Shown: positions 40,478 to 49,149 of the stretch, in pieces | How the letters are laid out: each line of letters starts with the position of its first letter | Numbering within the stretch: position 1 is the first letter of the stretch | Origin: an uncultured Prevotella sp. | Lineage (GTDB): Bacteria; Bacteroidota; Bacteroidia; Bacteroidales; Bacteroidaceae | NCBI GenBank assembly: GCA_905233825.1 | Contig: CAJOFE010000018.1 | Location: forward strand, 1 to 49,228 | Direction of reading: 5' to 3' | DNA: 49,228 nucleotides | The notes under the pieces: generated by a model | What the model was told of the DNA's origin: nothing | The model's database searches: none | Seen by the model: only the letters and a program-made list of their open reading frames with translations | Program-made: the position numbers and the translations under genes

Positions 40478-43400
40478 ATGGCAAAGAGATTCGCTGAATA
40501 CAACGGCCTGAACCTGACACAGGTGAACAACGAAATGCTGGAGAAGTGGATGAAAGAGGACATCTTCCATCGCTCCATCGACGAGCGCGAGGGATGCCCT
40601 CAGTTTGTGTTCTTCGAGGGTCCTCCCTCGGCTAACGGTCATCCGGGCATCCACCATGTGCTGGGCCGTGCATTGAAAGATACATTCAACCGCTACCGTA
40701 CCATGCAGGGCTTCCAGGTAAAGCGCAAGGCTGGCTGGGATACCCACGGACTGCCAGTGGAACTGAGTGTTGAGAAGAGCTTGGGTATTACCAAGGCCGA
40801 TATCGATAATCCTGAGTCGCCGCGTTACATCTCAACGGAGGACTATAACCAGAAGTGCCGTGAGAACGTGATGACCTATACCAAGGAGTGGCGAGACTTG
40901 ACTGAGCGTATGGGCTACTTCGTGGATTTGGATCATCCCTACATTACTTATGATAATAAGTATATAGAGACGCTGTGGTGGTTGCTGAAGCAGTTCTATC
41001 AGAAGGGCCTGCTCTATAAGGGCTATACCATCCAGCCTTACAGCCCTGCTGCTGGCACGGGCCTCTCGAGCCACGAGCTGAACCAGCCTGGTTGCTATCG
41101 TGACGTGAAGGACACGACGTGTACCGCTTTGTTCCGCGTGAAGAATCCGAAGTCGGAGATGACAGGGTGGGGAACGGCATACTTCCTCGCATGGACGACG
41201 ACTCCTTGGACACTGGCTGCCAATACGGCACTCTGTGTAGGGCCGAAGATTGACTATGTGGCTGTGGACACCTATAATCCCTATACTGCTAAGCCTATCA
41301 CCATCATCATGGCCGAGGCACGTTTGGGTGCTTATCTGGCTCCTGAGGGTGAGATCACCGATGGTGGCGAGATGCCTGAATACAAGAAAGGTGAGAAGTT
41401 TATGCCCTATCGCATTGTGGGCCGTTACAAGGGTACCGACCTGATGGGTATGGAATATGAGCAGCTGATGCCTGCCATCAAACCGATGGGCGACGCCTTC
41501 CGTGTGATTCCCGGTGACTATGTGACCACTGAGGACGGTGCCGGCATTGTGCACATTGCTCCGAACTTCGGTGCCGACGATGCTTTCGTGGCCAAGCAGG
41601 CTGGTATCTGTCCTATCGTGCTGATTGACAAGAAAGGTAATGAGCGTCCTGTGGTTGATCTGCAGGGTAAGTATTACCTCATAGAAGACCTCGATCCCGA
41701 CTTCGTGAAGCAGTATGTGAACGTGGAGGAATGGCAGAAGTTTGCCGGACGCTACGTGAAGAATGCCTATGACGAGACATTGACCGACAAGGACGAGACG
41801 CTGGATATCAGCATCTGTATGGACTTGAAGGCACAGGATAAGGTTTATAAGATAGAGAAGCATGTGCACAACTATCCGCATTGCTGGCGCACGGATAAGC
41901 CTGTGCTCTACTATCCGCTGGATTCATGGTTCATCAAGAGCTCTTCAATGAAAGAACGCATGAGCGAGCTGAACAAGACCATTGGCTGGCATCCCGAATC
42001 GACGGGTAGCGGCCGCTTCGGTAACTGGCTCGACAACCTGAACGACTGGAACCTGAGCCGTTCGCGCTTCTGGGGCACACCTCTGCCCATTTGGCGCTCG
42101 GAGGATGGCGATGAAATATGCATCGGCAGTCTGGAAGAGCTCTACAACGAGATAGAGAAGGCCGTTGCTGCTGGCGTGATGGATAAGAACCCGTTGAAGG
42201 AGAAAGGTTTCGTGCCTGGCGATATGAGTCAGGAGAACTACGACCGCATTGATGTGCATCGTCCCTATGTGGACTATATCAAGTTGGTAAGCCCCACAGG
42301 CAAGCCGATGAAGCGTGAGAGCGATCTTATCGACGTCTGGTTCGACAGCGGCTCTATGCCCTATGCCCAGCTTCACTATCCGTTTGAGAACCGCGAGTTG
42401 ATAGACGAGCGGAAGTTCTATCCTGCCGACTATATCAACGAGGGCGTGGATCAGACACGTGGCTGGTTCTTTACCCTGCATGCTATCGCTACGATGATTT
42501 TTGATTCGGTAGCTTTCAAGAATGTGGTTTCCACAGGTCTGGTGCTCGATGCCAAAGGTAACAAGATGTCGAAGCATGTGGGTAACGTGGTGAATCCTTT
42601 CGAGATGATTGAGAAATATGGAAGCGATGCTGTGCGCTTCTACATGATGACCAACTCGGAGCCTTGGGACAACCTGAAGTTCGACCCCGAGGGCGTGGAT
42701 GAGGTGCGCCGTAAGTTCTTCGGTACTCTCTATAATACCTATAGTTTCTTTGCACTCTACGCCAATGTGGATGGGTATGTTCCTTTTGCAGGGACAGAGT
42801 TGCAGCCTACTGAGAAGCCTGAGATTGACCGTTGGATTCTCTCCTGCCTGAACACGCTGGTAAAGAATGTGAAGGTCGAGATGGATGACTTCGACCCCAC
42901 ACGTGCCGGGCGAATGATCGACACTTTCGTGAACGATGACCTGTCGAACTGGTACGTACGCCTGAACCGTAAACGTTTCTGGGGTAAGGAGATGGATGCC
43001 GACAAGCGTTCTGCCTACGACACACTCTATACCTGCCTGATGACGGTAGCCAAGCTGATAGCTCCCTTTGCACCGTTCTATGCCGACCAACTCTATCGTG
43101 ACTTGGGCGGACAGAAGGATAGTGTGCATTTAGATGATTTCCCTGTGGCTGATGAGTCGCTGATCGATACAGACTTGGAGGCCCGTATGGAGATGGCCCA
43201 GAAGATTACCTCGATGGTATTGGCTTTGCGTCGCAAGGTGAACATCAAGGTGCGTCAGCCGCTGCAGAGCATCATGGTGCCTGCTACTGAAGAGCAGAAG
43301 AAGCACATTGAGGCCGTGAAGCAGCTCATCATGAGCGAGGTAAACGTGAAGGAACTGAAGTTCGTGGAAGGTCAGGGCATTTTGGTGAAGAAGGTGAAGT

Positions 43401-43903
43401 GCAACTTCCGTACGATGGGTAAGAAGTTCGGCAAGCTGATGAAAGGTGTGGCCGCTGCAATGGATTCCTTGTCGCAGGAGCAGATCGCAGAGCTGGAGCA
43501 GCAGGGCAGCATTAACATCAACGTGGAGGGTCAGGAACTCGTGGTAGAAGCTGTCGATGTGGATATCATCAGCGAGGATATTCCTGGCTGGCTGGTAGCT
43601 AATGAGGGAGCTCTGACCGTAGCACTCGAAGTGGAGCTGACCGATGAACTGAAGAACGAGGGCATGGCCCGTGAGCTGATCAACCGTATTCAGAACATCC
43701 GCAAGGAGAGCGGACTGGAGATAACCGATCGTATCAGTGTCATCATTACTCCCCGTGAAGAGGTTGAGAAGGCTGTTAGTGCCTTTGGCGACTATATCAA
43801 GACCCAAGTACTGGCTGATGACATCCGTGTGGAAGCCAACGACGGTCAGGAGATTGATTTCGATGATTTCAAACTAAACATTAAAATAACTAAATCCTTA
43901 TAA
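40478..43903 (+). CDS. ileS: isoleucyl-tRNA synthetase
   Basis: Class I aminoacyl-tRNA synthetase that charges tRNA-Ile. The HIGH-type motif is PPSANGHPGIHH (H55-H60) and the KMSKS-type motif is NKMSKH (K696-H700). The long editing (CP1) domain lies between them, followed by the anticodon-binding domain (DRWILSCLNTLV) and a C-terminal region typical of the long form (1141 residues). ATG 40478 is taken; the upstream frame crosses the promoter region. KMSKH instead of KMSKS is common in this form. It heads the operon that continues to lspA, as in many bacteria. Confidence 0.98.
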   Translation: MAKRFAEYNGLNLTQVNNEMLEKWMKEDIFHRSIDEREGCPQFVFFEGPPSANGHPGIHHVLGRALKDTFNRYRTMQGFQVKRKAGWDTHGLPVELSVEKSLGITKADIDNPESPRYISTEDYNQKCRENVMTYTKEWRDLTERMGYFVDLDHPYITYDNKYIETLWWLLKQFYQKGLLYKGYTIQPYSPAAGTGLSSHELNQPGCYRDVKDTTCTALFRVKNPKSEMTGWGTAYFLAWTTTPWTLAANTALCVGPKIDYVAVDTYNPYTAKPITIIMAEARLGAYLAPEGEITDGGEMPEYKKGEKFMPYRIVGRYKGTDLMGMEYEQLMPAIKPMGDAFRVIPGDYVTTEDGAGIVHIAPNFGADDAFVAKQAGICPIVLIDKKGNERPVVDLQGKYYLIEDLDPDFVKQYVNVEEWQKFAGRYVKNAYDETLTDKDETLDISICMDLKAQDKVYKIEKHVHNYPHCWRTDKPVLYYPLDSWFIKSSSMKERMSELNKTIGWHPESTGSGRFGNWLDNLNDWNLSRSRFWGTPLPIWRSEDGDEICIGSLEELYNEIEKAVAAGVMDKNPLKEKGFVPGDMSQENYDRIDVHRPYVDYIKLVSPTGKPMKRESDLIDVWFDSGSMPYAQLHYPFENRELIDERKFYPADYINEGVDQTRGWFFTLHAIATMIFDSVAFKNVVSTGLVLDAKGNKMSKHVGNVVNPFEMIEKYGSDAVRFYMMTNSEPWDNLKFDPEGVDEVRRKFFGTLYNTYSFFALYANVDGYVPFAGTELQPTEKPEIDRWILSCLNTLVKNVKVEMDDFDPTRAGRMIDTFVNDDLSNWYVRLNRKRFWGKEMDADKRSAYDTLYTCLMTVAKLIAPFAPFYADQLYRDLGGQKDSVHLDDFPVADESLIDTDLEARMEMAQKITSMVLALRRKVNIKVRQPLQSIMVPATEEQKKHIEAVKQLIMSEVNVKELKFVEGQGILVKKVKCNFRTMGKKFGKLMKGVAAAMDSLSQEQIAELEQQGSININVEGQELVVEAVDVDIISEDIPGWLVANEGALTVALEVELTDELKNEGMARELINRIQNIRKESGLEITDRISVIITPREEVEKAVSAFGDYIKTQVLADDIRVEANDGQEIDFDDFKLNIKITKSL

Positions 43904-43905
43904 TT

Positions 43906-44292
43906 ATGTCAGAGAAGACACGCTACACTGACGAGGAACTCGAGGAGTTCCGTCAAATTATCAACGAGAAACTGGCCTTGGCCAAGCGCGACTATGACCA
44001 GATGATGGACTCGCTGACCAATCGCGATTCCAATGATGTGGATGACACGTCGCCCACCTACAAGGCTTTGGAGGAAGGCAGTGAGACGCAGTCGAAGGAA
44101 GACCTGATGAAGTTTGCTGCTCGTCAGCAGAAGTTCATTCAGGGCTTGCAGGCCGCCTTGGTACGAATTGACAATAAGACCTACGGCATTGACCGCATCA
44201 CGGGTAAGCTGATTCCTGCTGAGCGTCTGCGTGCCGTGCCTCATGCCACGCTGAGCGTAGAATCGAAGGAACTGGAGAAGAAACGCAAGTGA
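43906..44292 (+). CDS. TraR/DksA-type protein lacking the zinc cysteines
   Basis: DksA-like coiled-coil protein that in relatives binds RNA polymerase through its secondary channel and modulates the stringent response. A long N-terminal helix pair (RYTDEELEEFRQIINEKLALAKRDYDQM...SETQSKEDLMKFAARQQKFIQGLQAALVRID) precedes the C-terminal knuckle YGIDRITGKLIPAERLRAVPHATLS, where relatives have YGIC. The whole protein has no cysteine, so it cannot hold the usual Cys4 zinc site. It starts 2 nt after ileS; its TGA overlaps the GTG start of lspA. Confidence 0.88.
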   Translation: MSEKTRYTDEELEEFRQIINEKLALAKRDYDQMMDSLTNRDSNDVDDTSPTYKALEEGSETQSKEDLMKFAARQQKFIQGLQAALVRIDNKTYGIDRITGKLIPAERLRAVPHATLSVESKELEKKRK

Positions 44293-44918
44293 GCAGTCGG
44301 AATATCATGACGCGTGGGAGGATGGCGATACTTCTGGTATTCGCCATCTTGCTCATCGACCAGCTCATCAAGATATGGGTGAAGACCAGCATGTCGCTAC
44401 ACGAAAGCATCAGGGTGACTGACTGGTTCTATATCTCATTCATCGAGAACAACGGTATGGCCTGGGGCATGCAGATAGGCTCGAAGTTGGTATTGTCGTT
44501 GTTCCGTGTGATAGCCATAGGCTTCCTGAGCTATTATATCTGGCTGCAAGCATGCAAAAAGGCACGTTGGGGCTATCTGGTATGTCTGGCAATGGTGTTG
44601 GCAGGAGCTGCTGGTAATCTGATAGACTGCATGTTCTATGGGCTTGGCTTCGATGCCTCCACGCCTCATCATATCAGTGAGTGGGTAGGGCTGGGCAATG
44701 GCTATGCCCCGTTCCTGATGGGAAAGGTGGTAGATATGTTCTATTTCCCCATTATCCACACGACCTGGCCCGATTGGATGCCTTTCTGGGGTGGTGAGGA
44801 GTTCATCTTCTTCAGTCCTGTGTTCAACTTTGCCGATGCCAGTATATCTGTGGGTGTGGTGGCGTTGCTGCTTTTTTACCGGAATGAACTTGCAAAGATA
44901 TCGCTGAAGCGTGAATAG
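44289..44918 (+). CDS. lspA: prolipoprotein signal peptidase II
   Basis: Inner-membrane aspartyl protease that removes lipoprotein signal peptides. It has four membrane helices (for example MAILLVFAILLIDQLIKIW and GYLVCLAMVLAGAAGNLID) and two catalytic aspartates, D113 in GAAGNLIDC and D183 in FNFADASISVG. The starting GTG (44289) overlaps the preceding stop; ATG 44307 is an alternative. At 209 residues it is longer than the E. coli enzyme because of a loop near 120-175, as in Bacteroidetes. It should process the many lipoproteins encoded here, including those at 491 and 44911. Confidence 0.95.
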   Translation: MSSRNIMTRGRMAILLVFAILLIDQLIKIWVKTSMSLHESIRVTDWFYISFIENNGMAWGMQIGSKLVLSLFRVIAIGFLSYYIWLQACKKARWGYLVCLAMVLAGAAGNLIDCMFYGLGFDASTPHHISEWVGLGNGYAPFLMGKVVDMFYFPIIHTTWPDWMPFWGGEEFIFFSPVFNFADASISVGVVALLLFYRNELAKISLKRE

Positions 44919-45852
44919 AGCCTGTGCACTGATAGTCGTTGGCGTGTTGATGTTGATGGCAGCATGCAAGCCAGGCACGCCGAGCCAGTATATCCAACCT
45001 GGCGATATGGAGGATATACTTGTAGATTATTATATGGCCAAGGCAATGGCGATGCGTGTAACCGACCATTCTTATGAGGAGCATGAGTATGATGCTGCCC
45101 TTTACATGGAAGCTGTGTTCAAGAAGCATGGCGTGACGAAGGCGGCGTTTGATTCATCGTTGGTTTATTATTTCACAAGAGCCGATCGTTTTGATCCCAT
45201 CCTGCAAAAGGTGATGGAACGACTGGAGGAGAAGGCTCTTGTGATGGGTGCTTCGGAGGGTGAGATAGGAAAGTATGCTTCGTATAATATAACGGGTGAT
45301 ACTGCCAATGTGTGGGCAGACCGTGCGACAGCCTTGTTGTTGCCAGCTCCACCTTATAACCGTTGGGAGTTTCAGATAGATGCTGATTCTACCTACAGGA
45401 AAGGCGATGCGCTGATGATGATGTTCATGAGCGACTATATGTATCAGACTGGCAATAAGGACGGTATGCTCTACATCGCTGTGGAATATGAAGATACAGT
45501 AGTGAGCCGTAATCTGCATTTCTCGGTTTCAGGGATTAGTCAGTTAAGGGTGCCTGAGGATACGACGAGGGTCATTCAAACCATCAAAGGCTTCTTCTAT
45601 TTGGATGGAGGATATACGCCTTCGACATCTACACGCCTATTGTTCCTGAATAATGTTCAACTAATTCGCTTCCATACAAGAGATGAAGAAATTTCGACGG
45701 ATAGCATCGCACGAGATAGTGATGGAGGACAACTCCCGCCAGACTCTGTCGGTGGTGGAGATTCAGTCAGGAGTGGTGAGCCAGTGGTACCCGCTAACGG
45801 AGGAGCTGCCCTTCGCCGAATGGATGCCAGGTCAGATAGTGTTGCGCCGTGA
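44911..45852 (+). CDS. DUF4296 lipoprotein
   Basis: Lipoprotein (signal VVGVLMLMAAC, start GTG 44911, overlapping lspA by 8 nt). The DUF4296 domain covers the N-terminal half (YIQPGDMEDILVDYYMAKAMAM... FDSSLVYYFTRADRFDPILQKVMERLEEKA); a beta-rich domain follows (~115-255). Function is unknown. From about residue 258 the sequence turns Gly/Pro/Ser/Asp-rich (DSDGGQLPPDSVGGGDSVRSGEP) and this tail overlaps the next gene by 170 nt in another frame, so the tail is probably an out-of-frame extension. The core is a normal Bacteroidetes envelope lipoprotein. Confidence 0.85.
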   Translation: MNRACALIVVGVLMLMAACKPGTPSQYIQPGDMEDILVDYYMAKAMAMRVTDHSYEEHEYDAALYMEAVFKKHGVTKAAFDSSLVYYFTRADRFDPILQKVMERLEEKALVMGASEGEIGKYASYNITGDTANVWADRATALLLPAPPYNRWEFQIDADSTYRKGDALMMMFMSDYMYQTGNKDGMLYIAVEYEDTVVSRNLHFSVSGISQLRVPEDTTRVIQTIKGFFYLDGGYTPSTSTRLLFLNNVQLIRFHTRDEEISTDSIARDSDGGQLPPDSVGGGDSVRSGEPVVPANGGAALRRMDARSDSVAP

Positions 45853-45901
45853 CGGAGAAGGTCTCTTACGCGCGTATTATAATAATGTAATGATTAACTA
45901 A
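45683..45901 (+). CDS. conserved small protein overlapping the DUF4296 gene
   Basis: Seventy-two residues: MKKFRRIASHEIVMEDNSRQTLSVVEIQ, then VVSQWYPLTEELPFAEWMPGQIVLRRDGEGLLRAYYNN. The YPLxxELPFxEWxxGxI pattern is one I recall from small Bacteroidetes proteins of unknown role. The first 170 nt lie in another frame inside the end of the DUF4296 gene. It ends 14 nt before the nucleoside permease gene. Its composition is that of a real protein, unlike the overlapping tail. Confidence 0.75.
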   Translation: MKKFRRIASHEIVMEDNSRQTLSVVEIQSGVVSQWYPLTEELPFAEWMPGQIVLRRDGEGLLRAYYNNVMIN

Positions 45902-45915
45902 AAACTATAAGGATT

Positions 45916-47223
45916 ATGAATTTGAAAGTACGTTTGTCGATTATGAACTTCCTGGAGTTTGCCGTCTGGGGAGCCTATCTTACTTGCATGGGTAATTATC
46001 TGGGCGTAGCAGGCTTGGGTAGTGAGATTGCATGGTTTTATGCCATTCAGGGCATCGTGTCGATATTCATGCCTACGCTGATGGGTATTGTGGCAGATAA
46101 GTACATACAGCCTCAGCGACTATTGGGCCTGTGTCATTTTGTGGCAGGTGCAGCAATGCTGTGCTGCTGGTGGATGGGCCTGTCGGCAGGTTTTGGAAAT
46201 GAGCTTCCTAACAAGGGAGCCTTCATCGCCATGTACACGCTGAGTGTGGCATTCTTCATGCCTACTATTGCACTGGCCAATACGACAGCATTCACTATCT
46301 TGAAGAACAACGGCTATGACACGGTGAAGGACTTCCCGCCTATCCGTGTGCTGGGAACGGTAGGCTTCATAGCCACGATGTGGTTTGTGAACTGTGCCGT
46401 GTGGGAAGACGGTGCTTTCTCCTTCACGCTTTCAGATAATATCCACAAGTTCCAATATACCTATATGCAGTTCTTCGTATCGGGTTTCCTGAGTTTTGTC
46501 CTTTTTGCCTATTGCTTCTCATTGCCGGAATGCAGGCTGACCAAGAAGGAGAAGTCGGCTTCGTTGGCAGAGACCTTAGGACTGAACGCATTCAAGCTCT
46601 TCAAGCGGAAGAAGATGGCGTTGTTCTTCGTCTTCTCGGCTTTGCTAGGTATGTGTTTGCAGGTGACCAACGGCTATGCTGGCCCATTTATCACCAGCTT
46701 CAAAGGCGATGTGGCCTTTGCCGATACGTTTGCTGCAAATAACGCCACACTGCTCACTTCGCTCTCGCAGATCAGTGAGGCACTTTGCATCCTGATGATT
46801 CCGTTCTTCCTGAAGCGTTACGGCATCAAGGTGGTGATGCTCATGTCGATGTTTGCATGGGTATTCCGCTTTGGATTCTTCGGCATGGGTAATCCGGCAA
46901 TGCCTGGTGTGCTGTTGTTCATTCTGTCGTGCATAGTCTATGGTGTGGCTTTCGACTTCTTCAACGTGTCAGGTGGCATTTTTGTCGATCAGGAGTGCGA
47001 GCCTTCCGTTAAGGCTTCTGCCCAAGGACTGTTTATGATGATGACTAATGGCATTGGTGCTACGATTGGAACACTGGTGGCAGGCGAGATAGTGAATAGC
47101 TATTGCTCATGGGAAGGTGGCTTCCTGCTGGGCGACTGGAAGACATGCTGGTTCATCTTTGCCGGTTTTGCCCTTGTGGTGGGCGTGTCCTTCGCGTTGG
47201 TATTTAAGCCCGAGAAGAAATAG
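45916..47223 (+). CDS. nupG: nucleoside permease, NupG-type
   Basis: Twelve-helix major-facilitator transporter of the nucleoside:H+ symporter family, in the inner membrane. The start MNLKVRLSIMNFLEFAVWGAYLTCMGNYL is the family signature; GIVADKYIQPQRLLGL is the cytoplasmic loop 2-3 motif, and KNNGYDTVKDFPPIRVLGTVGFI is typical. C-terminal FNVSGGIFVDQECEPSVKASAQGLFMMMTNGIG is also conserved. The 435-residue length fits. It should import purine or pyrimidine nucleosides. It follows the 72-residue gene by 14 nt and precedes the BFN gene by 29 nt. Confidence 0.92.
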   Translation: MNLKVRLSIMNFLEFAVWGAYLTCMGNYLGVAGLGSEIAWFYAIQGIVSIFMPTLMGIVADKYIQPQRLLGLCHFVAGAAMLCCWWMGLSAGFGNELPNKGAFIAMYTLSVAFFMPTIALANTTAFTILKNNGYDTVKDFPPIRVLGTVGFIATMWFVNCAVWEDGAFSFTLSDNIHKFQYTYMQFFVSGFLSFVLFAYCFSLPECRLTKKEKSASLAETLGLNAFKLFKRKKMALFFVFSALLGMCLQVTNGYAGPFITSFKGDVAFADTFAANNATLLTSLSQISEALCILMIPFFLKRYGIKVVMLMSMFAWVFRFGFFGMGNPAMPGVLLFILSCIVYGVAFDFFNVSGGIFVDQECEPSVKASAQGLFMMMTNGIGATIGTLVAGEIVNSYCSWEGGFLLGDWKTCWFIFAGFALVVGVSFALVFKPEKK

Positions 47224-47252
47224 AAATCTATTATCATTCCCTATAGTCGGAT

Positions 47253-47786
47253 ATGAAGCGCATACTACTGAGATTCGAGAATATGCAGCAGATAGTGGGT
47301 GGCGAGGAGCTGTCTGTTATCTTGCTGACAGATGAGGCACGGAAGCGTGCGCTCAGTATAGTATGTGATGCAGAGATGACCCGTCAGTTGCTGATACGTT
47401 TGAAAGGGAACAGAGAAGTGTGCAAGACTATGCTGCCTGAAGCCCTGTTGCAGTTGCTTCCATCATCCTATGAGATGATGATTGTGGGTGTGTATGACGG
47501 TCAGTATCAGGTAATGCTGATGGACATGAAGAATGGTGAATCCGTCCGTGTGCGCATAAGCGATGCCGTGCTGCTGAGTATCATCTCGCATATTCCTCTA
47601 TATATAGAAGAGCGGCTGTGGGAGCGGCAGAGTGTGCTGTTTGATGAGCAGGCAACGGGAATTGCTATCCCTATCAACTCGATGGATACTCCTCGGCTTA
47701 AAATTGCATTGAAGAATGCGGTGGCAGAGGAGAACTATGAGCTGGCTTCCCAGTTGCGTGACGAGATTAATCGCAGGAAGTCATGA
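47253..47786 (+). CDS. bifunctional nuclease family protein with UVR motif
   Basis: BFN (DUF151) domain at ~10-130: VILLTDEARKRALSIVCDAEMTRQLLIRL and YQVMLMDMKNGESVRVRISDAVLLSIISHIPLYIEE. It is followed by a C-terminal UVR motif (LKIALKNAVAEENYELASQLRDEINRRK) like those in UvrB and UvrC that bind partner proteins. Members of this family have reported DNase and RNase activity; the role here is unknown. Its last 4 nt overlap the rsmE start (ATGA). Confidence 0.87.
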   Translation: MKRILLRFENMQQIVGGEELSVILLTDEARKRALSIVCDAEMTRQLLIRLKGNREVCKTMLPEALLQLLPSSYEMMIVGVYDGQYQVMLMDMKNGESVRVRISDAVLLSIISHIPLYIEERLWERQSVLFDEQATGIAIPINSMDTPRLKIALKNAVAEENYELASQLRDEINRRKS

Positions 47787-48490
47787 AGGAAGAGCGCTAC
47801 TTTTACGTTCCTCATGCTGCTGAGGTTGCAGAGCTTCCTGAAGAGGAGGCCGTACACGCCATTCGCGTACTTCGGTTGAAGGAGGGCGATGAGATGATGT
47901 TGATGGATGGCGAGGGCACTTTCTATCGGGCAGAGGTCACGATGGCCGACAACAAGCATTGCTTCTATGCCATCAAGGATGCACTGCCACAGGAGCGTCC
48001 TTGGAAAGGACATCTGCATCTGGGTATTGCTCCCACGAAGATGATGGAACGCATGGAGTGGCTGGTGGAAAAGGCTACGGAAGTGGGCTTCGACGAGTTG
48101 TCGCTGTTGGATTGCCGTTTCTCAGAACGCAGGGTGGTGAAGGTGCCACGATTAGAGAAGATTGTAGTTTCTGCCGCGAAGCAAAGCCGAAAGGCGTGGA
48201 TGCCTGTGGTGAATGGTATGCAAGATTTCAAGACCTTTATTGCCAATCATCTTGAGGGTCCTCGCTACATTGCTCACTGCTATGAGGAGGTTCCAAGAGT
48301 GAATCTTTTCAACGAGCTGAAGGGGGACTCGGCATTAGTGCTGGTAGGTCCGGAAGGTGACTTCTCTATAGAAGAGGTCCAGTTGGCAGTAAAGGCAGGT
48401 TTTATCTCAGTAGATCTTGGTAAAAGCCGGCTTCGTACGGAGACTGCCGGATTGTCAGCGGTTATGATGATGCAATTGTCGCAACAATGA
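47783..48490 (+). CDS. rsmE: 16S rRNA (uracil1498-N3)-methyltransferase
   Basis: SPOUT-class methyltransferase acting on U1498 of 16S rRNA. An N-terminal PUA-like part (RYFYVPHAAEVAELPEEEAVHAIRVLRLKEGDEMMLMDGEG) precedes the knotted SAM domain with LGIAPTKMMERMEWLVEKATEVG, KQSRKAWMPVV, LVGPEGDFSIEEV and LGKSRLRTETAGLSAV. The last three are the SAM-binding knot. The 235-residue length is normal. It overlaps both neighbours by 4 nt (ATGA), so it is translationally coupled. Confidence 0.95.
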   Translation: MKEERYFYVPHAAEVAELPEEEAVHAIRVLRLKEGDEMMLMDGEGTFYRAEVTMADNKHCFYAIKDALPQERPWKGHLHLGIAPTKMMERMEWLVEKATEVGFDELSLLDCRFSERRVVKVPRLEKIVVSAAKQSRKAWMPVVNGMQDFKTFIANHLEGPRYIAHCYEEVPRVNLFNELKGDSALVLVGPEGDFSIEEVQLAVKAGFISVDLGKSRLRTETAGLSAVMMMQLSQQ

Positions 48491-49149
48491 ACAATATACA
48501 ATTCAAAAACGTACTTCCGCAGGTTTTCGCTTCCCTTTCGGGGGAAGGTATGGAGGGGACTATCTGGCTCCACGATGTCACCTTCGAGCGTGGACGCCAT
48601 TATCTCATTGAGGCCGACAGCGGCAAGGGCAAGAGCACTTTCTGTAGCTACATTCTAGGCTATCGTCATGATTACACGGGGAAGGTGCTTTTCGACGAGC
48701 GGGATTCCCGAACCTATGATATTGGTGAATGGAGTCGTCTGCGTCAGCAGTATGTTAGTTGTCTGTTTCAGGATTTACGCTTGTTCCCAGAGCTTACGGC
48801 CTATGAGAATGTGGAAATCAAAAACAAGCTGACCCGTCATAAGACGCGTCAGCAGATAGAGGAATGGTTCGAACAGCTTGGAATAGCCGATAAGCTTCAG
48901 GAGAAGGTGGGTCGTATGTCGTTCGGTCAGCAACAGCGTGTGGCACTGATGCGCGCTTTGGCCCAGCCCTTCGATTTCCTGCTGGCTGACGAGCCTATCA
49001 GCCATCTTGACGACAGTAATGCACAGGCGGTGGCCACGCTGATACGGCAGGAGACAGAGTCTCAGGGGGCTTCGATGATTGTAACAAGTATCGGTAAGCG
49101 CCTGCCATTGGATTATGATTATACCTTACCATTAATGTCCACTAAATAA
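48487..49149 (+). CDS. ABC transporter ATP-binding protein
   Basis: ATPase subunit of an ABC transporter. Walker A is EADSGKGKST (residues 44-51 DSGKGKST), the Q-loop lies in CLFQDLRLFPELTAYENV, the signature is SFGQQQR (145-151) and Walker B is FLLADEP (164-170). LSGGQ is replaced by MSFGQQQ. At 220 residues it has one nucleotide-binding domain and resembles LolD/MacB-type subunits. Cargo is unknown. No permease is seen in the window. It overlaps rsmE by 4 nt and its end overlaps the end of a convergent gene. Confidence 0.92.
   Translation: MNNIQFKNVLPQVFASLSGEGMEGTIWLHDVTFERGRHYLIEADSGKGKSTFCSYILGYRHDYTGKVLFDERDSRTYDIGEWSRLRQQYVSCLFQDLRLFPELTAYENVEIKNKLTRHKTRQQIEEWFEQLGIADKLQEKVGRMSFGQQQRVALMRALAQPFDFLLADEPISHLDDSNAQAVATLIRQETESQGASMIVTSIGKRLPLDYDYTLPLMSTK

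Noticed and set aside
41945..43129. 394-codon minus-strand frame opposite ileS
   Set aside because: Antisense shadow of a certain gene.
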